From Luteolibacter luteus (GTDB taxonomy: Bacteria; Verrucomicrobiota; Verrucomicrobiia; Verrucomicrobiales; Akkermansiaceae), in assembly GCF_012913485.1 (NCBI RefSeq), contig NZ_CP051774.1, forward strand, positions 4,836,001 to 4,900,000: a stretch of DNA of 64,000 nucleotides. Direction: 5' to 3'. Both the position numbers and the translations under genes were made by a program. Position 1 is the first letter of the stretch. Every line of letters starts with the position of its first letter. Below are positions 61,341 through 64,000 of this stretch, piece by piece. The notes under the pieces are model-generated. The model saw only the letters and a program-made list of their open reading frames with translations. It was not told where the DNA came from and did no database searches.

Positions 61341-61415
61341 CCCGTCGCGAATTGTTCCTGCGAAGGTATGCACCGGATGGATGCATTTAGCCAGCGTAAT
61401 CGGCGCAACTCATTG

Positions 61416-61490
<75 letters not shown>

Positions 61491-61530
61491 TCTCCACAGC
61501 TTCACCGGTTTGAGTGTCGCCTGGAGAAAG

Positions 61531-61560
61531 AAAAAGGGGGCGCAAACTTGTTGCGCCCCC
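61531..61560 (-). terminator. Intrinsic terminator after the minus-strand PEP-CTERM gene
   Basis: GGGGGCGCAA (61536-61545) pairs perfectly with TTGCGCCCCC (61551-61560). On the minus strand it is followed by TTTTTC. It is 32 nt past the stop at 61592. Confidence 0.85.
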
Positions 61561-61591
61561 GGGGTTCAAGTTATTCGGAGCTTTGGTGGCC

Positions 61592-62290
61592 TTAGCGCCG
61601 GCGTCTGGCGCGGAACGAGAGGCCCGCGGACAGAATCATGGCGACAGAAAGAGAAGAGCTGGTCTCCGGAATCGGCGAGATATTGGGAGCAAGATCGCCG
61701 ATCCAAACGCTATTACGGGGATCTGGTTCAGATAGCCCTTGAATGTGGGCTGCGGCTAGGAAGTCGTCGTCTGTCACCGCTTCGAAAAGCGATGCAGTCA
61801 AATCGATTCCCTTGAAGTCGACGATGACCGGGTCGTTCTTGATGATCCGGTCGGCCTTTTTCGTAGGCATGGCCAACTCAAAATCAAATCCCTTGAGGGG
61901 CTGTCCGCCGCCAAGGCTGTCCTCATCATGATCGATGGTGATGAAGCCCGCTGGATTGATGACCGTCCAAGAGACTGAATTTGTGAAGCTAGGATCCAGA
62001 TTGAAGTAAAACCTGGTAATGAACTCTTCGACATCCACTGACTTCACCAGATTTGAGGTATCGAGTGACAGCCGGACAACATTTACACCGGCGACAGGCG
62101 CCATGTCAGTGAAGGTCGCGGTAATCCATGGGGCAGAGCCTCCCGGGGTGAGGGAGGGATCCTTCGTCCAATCCAACTGTAGTGTGGTGACCGCCGCCTC
62201 AGCGGGGCTTGCGATCATCAGGAATGCGGCAGCAATGCCGACGGGTGTGCAGCTCGCCAACGCGAGCCGTGGGAATACGGGGGATTTCAT
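61592..62290 (-). CDS. PEP-CTERM secreted protein
   Basis: 232 residues from the ATG at 62290, which begins a signal peptide (MKSPVFPRLALASCTPVGIA and hydrophobic residues up to SPAEA). The C-terminus has the sorting signal: PIPETSSSLSVAMILSAGLS followed by FRARRRR. The central part is beta-rich (TTLQLDWTKDPSLTPGGSAP, SVDVEEFITRFYFNLDPSF) with no recognised enzyme domain. It is probably exported and processed by an exosortase. It is the first host gene beyond the element. Confidence 0.85.
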   Translation of the reverse strand: MKSPVFPRLALASCTPVGIAAAFLMIASPAEAAVTTLQLDWTKDPSLTPGGSAPWITATFTDMAPVAGVNVVRLSLDTSNLVKSVDVEEFITRFYFNLDPSFTNSVSWTVINPAGFITIDHDEDSLGGGQPLKGFDFELAMPTKKADRIIKNDPVIVDFKGIDLTASLFEAVTDDDFLAAAHIQGLSEPDPRNSVWIGDLAPNISPIPETSSSLSVAMILSAGLSFRARRRR

Positions 62291-62712
62291 ACGTGCAGGG
62301 GGTGCCGCTGTCCTATGATAAGTGTCGGTGTGTGTCAACCCATAGGTTAGATTGTGGTATTTGGTTCGCGGGGTTCAATCATGGTGGAACCGTTGGAACT
62401 ATTTCTGGATGCGAAAGTATCATCCAAATTTCAGTCACTTACGGCGATTGTCGGGTGAAGGATAGGGTGTCCAGAAGGGTCAGCAGATTCCTTCTCAATG
62501 CCGGGATGTGTATGAATTTTTTCTTATCCTACTTGGGGAGACGCTCGAAAGACGCCGTTATAGGAAAGAAGGGTAGACTTCCGAATATCCCAATGCCGAG
62601 GATCCGGGGCCTCTTGGCGTTTATTGGTTAGAGGATCCGGCCCGTGCGTACGGAGGGGTGCCGGGATGGCATTGACTCAACGGTGTGAATCCCGCAGCAT
62701 CTTGCCGTTCTC
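62291..62712. other. Intergenic region with no recognisable gene (422 bp)
   Basis: Nothing supported here. The region holds the presumed promoter of the PEP-CTERM gene at its left end. Confidence 0.5.
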
Positions 62713-62871
62713 ATGATCTTCCAGAACGGCACTGCTCTCCTTTCCCCGGCCTACCTCGCGTACGCCGGACAGGAGCATGTCGTGTGGAACCGCACCGGTC
62801 ATGTTTGCCCGGTCTTTGCAAACTACCGCAAAGACAGAGCGGCGCGGCGGGATGAGACCGTGATGGGATAA
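62713..62871 (+). CDS. Possible small protein (52 residues)
   Basis: An ATG-initiated frame that starts MIFQNGTALLSPAYLAYAGQ and continues VCPVFANYRKDRAARRDE, ending TAA at 62869. The codon use looks coded, but there is no clear ribosome site and no family resemblance. It may be a leader or small gene upstream of the MFS transporter. Confidence 0.35.
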   Translation: MIFQNGTALLSPAYLAYAGQEHVVWNRTGHVCPVFANYRKDRAARRDETVMG

Positions 62872-62890
62872 GTAGATCCCTCAAAGTTTT

Positions 62891-62928
62891 CGCCCCGTCC
62901 GCCGCTACCGGTGGATGGGGCTTTTTTT
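62891..62928 (+). terminator. Terminator-like hairpin just upstream of the MFS start codon
   Basis: GCCCCGTCC...GGATGGGGC forms an imperfect GC-rich hairpin followed by TTTTTTT. It ends 9 nt before the ATG at 62937. It may end transcription of the small frame at 62713-62871 or attenuate the transporter gene. Confidence 0.7.
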
Positions 62929-62936
62929 GCGCTTTC

Positions 62937-64000
62937 ATGAGCACGAAGCCCGAACACACGACCCTCTTGCAGGACCTCAAGGCCTTGCCGGGACAGTATT
63001 GGATCCTTTTCAGCGGGACCTTGGTAAACCGCTTCGGGCACTTCGTGATCCCGTTCCTGGCGATCTATCTCCGGCAGCAAGGCTTCGATGCGAAGATCAC
63101 GAGCCTCACAATGGGCTCTTACGGAGCAGGAGCCCTGCTCGCCGGGGTCATTGGAGGCTATCTAGCGGATCGCTTGGGTAGGAAGAACACCATGCTGATT
63201 TCCTGTGGTGGAGCTGCGAGCTTCATGATGCTGCTATCGCAGGCCCATACCGTCCCCTCGCTGGTGATCACGACCTTCATGACAGGGCTTTTGACTGCGA
63301 TGTATGGGCCGGCAGCGAGCGCCTTGATTGCGGATCTCATTCCTCCGGCACTGCGGGTGCGGGCATTCTCATGCCAGCGGCTGGCGATCAACTTCGGCTT
63401 CGCGGCGGGCATGGCCACGGCGGGCTTCATGGCGACTCGTTCCTTCTTTGCGCTCTTTGTGGCGGATGCGGCGACGACCTTGATTCTTGGTCTCACCGTG
63501 CTGTTCGGGATCAGGCCGAGAATCGTGGCCGCACGGCAGAATAGCGGCTGGGGACATGCCCTACGGCACATGCGGGGAAACAGGCCTTTCCAGCTAGCGG
63601 TCGTGGCGTCCCTGCTGATCGGCATCGTGTTCTGGCAGATGAGCAGCAGTTACGGACTTCAGGCGACGGAAGGAGCGGGTCTCGATGAAAGGGCTTATGG
63701 CCTCCTCATGGCGCTAAACGGGATATTGATCGTGTTCCTTGAGCTGCCGTTGACGAGCTACACGAAGCGGCTTTCACCGGTCCTGATGATGGCGCTTGGC
63801 TATGCCATCATCGGCCTCGGCATGGGCATGAATGCCCTAGGAGCATCCCTACCCGTGCTGGCATCGAGCATGATCGTGCTGACCGCGGGAGAGATGATCG
63901 CTTTTCCCGTGAACAATGGCTACATGGCCGCGCTTGCTCCGGATGAAATGCGCGGCAGATACCAAGGCGTGATTTCGATCTCCTGGAGCGTCGCGACGAT
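62937..64000 (+). CDS. MFS transporter (cut by window edge)
   Basis: 354 visible residues, C-terminal end missing. The N-terminal half of a major facilitator superfamily protein is clear: TM1 with WILFSGTLVNRFGHFVIPFL, the family loop between TM2 and TM3 (GGYLADRLGRKNTMLIS, the G-x-x-x-D-x-x-G-R-K/R motif), and further helices such as SLVITTFMTGLLTAMYGPAA. It resembles drug/sugar efflux-type transporters (MdtH/YceL style). The substrate is unknown. The start codon follows a terminator-like hairpin by 9 nt and has no clear Shine-Dalgarno sequence. Confidence 0.88.
   Translation, partial: MSTKPEHTTLLQDLKALPGQYWILFSGTLVNRFGHFVIPFLAIYLRQQGFDAKITSLTMGSYGAGALLAGVIGGYLADRLGRKNTMLISCGGAASFMMLLSQAHTVPSLVITTFMTGLLTAMYGPAASALIADLIPPALRVRAFSCQRLAINFGFAAGMATAGFMATRSFFALFVADAATTLILGLTVLFGIRPRIVAARQNSGWGHALRHMRGNRPFQLAVVASLLIGIVFWQMSSSYGLQATEGAGLDERAYGLLMALNGILIVFLELPLTSYTKRLSPVLMMALGYAIIGLGMGMNALGASLPVLASSMIVLTAGEMIAFPVNNGYMAALAPDEMRGRYQGVISISWSVAT

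Overview
The window looks like a chromosomal segment of a high-GC Verrucomicrobiota bacterium, most like Luteolibacter or another member of the Verrucomicrobiaceae. The grounds are PVC-type secreted proteins: a planctomycete-type cytochrome c / DUF1549 / DUF1553 protein, a twin-arginine DUF1501 protein, a PPC-domain protein, a formylglycine sulfatase, PEP-CTERM proteins with R-rich tails, and two giant pilin-like proteins resembling Verru_Chthon cassette protein A. No ribosomal marker is present, so the genus is an inference from family content.

Layout. 1-0.6 kb: 5' end of thiC on the minus strand behind a TPP riboswitch and an intrinsic terminator. 0.9-5.1 kb: a membrane/PA14-like protein and a cytochrome-WD40-coiled-coil protein. 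5.2-7.2 kb: a divergent Crp/Fnr regulator and flavohemoprotein (hmp) sharing an FNR-type box, a nitric-oxide module. 7.3-17.2 kb: PVC secreted proteins (DUF1549/1553 cytochrome, GspG-like, RDD, sulfatase, PPC, DUF1501). 17.3-20.8 kb: a pseudokinase-TPR membrane protein followed by a squalene/phytoene synthase. 20.9-31.1 kb: a minus-strand cluster in which two ~1150-residue pilin-like paralogs flank a secreted unknown, a subtilase and a C39-like cysteine peptidase. 31.4-41.3 kb: a PLP enzyme of sulfur amino acid metabolism, an orphan integrase arm-like protein, a REP-associated-type transposase, LTD, SdiA-regulated-like and PEP-CTERM proteins, and a Sel1-repeat pair.

41.4-61.5 kb is an integrated element of about 20 kb. 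A 43-bp direct repeat bounds it: a 5' fragment of a CAU-anticodon tRNA gene at 41423-41465 and the intact tRNA gene at 61416-61490, next to a tyrosine recombinase. The element carries an AlpA/excisionase-like HTH protein, a tightly overlapping replication operon with a winged-helix initiator-like gene containing six dyad-symmetric iterons and a DnaC-like loader, a few phage genes (minor tail Z-like, a possible small terminase, tail-tip J-like), and cargo. I see no large terminase, portal or major capsid gene, so it is either a phage satellite or a heavily deleted prophage.

The most interesting cargo is a two-gene plus-strand unit at 47.7-50.3 kb. It encodes a 436-residue protein with a C-terminal HEPN-like Rx4H motif, followed by a SIR2-like NADase-type protein with its active-site motifs intact. 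The pair is a good candidate for an undescribed abortive-infection system. A DUF2971 gene and a membrane/coiled-coil gene at 53.4-55.0 kb are secondary cargo candidates.

61.5-64 kb: host sequence resumes with a PEP-CTERM protein and the start of an MFS transporter lying directly behind a terminator-like hairpin.
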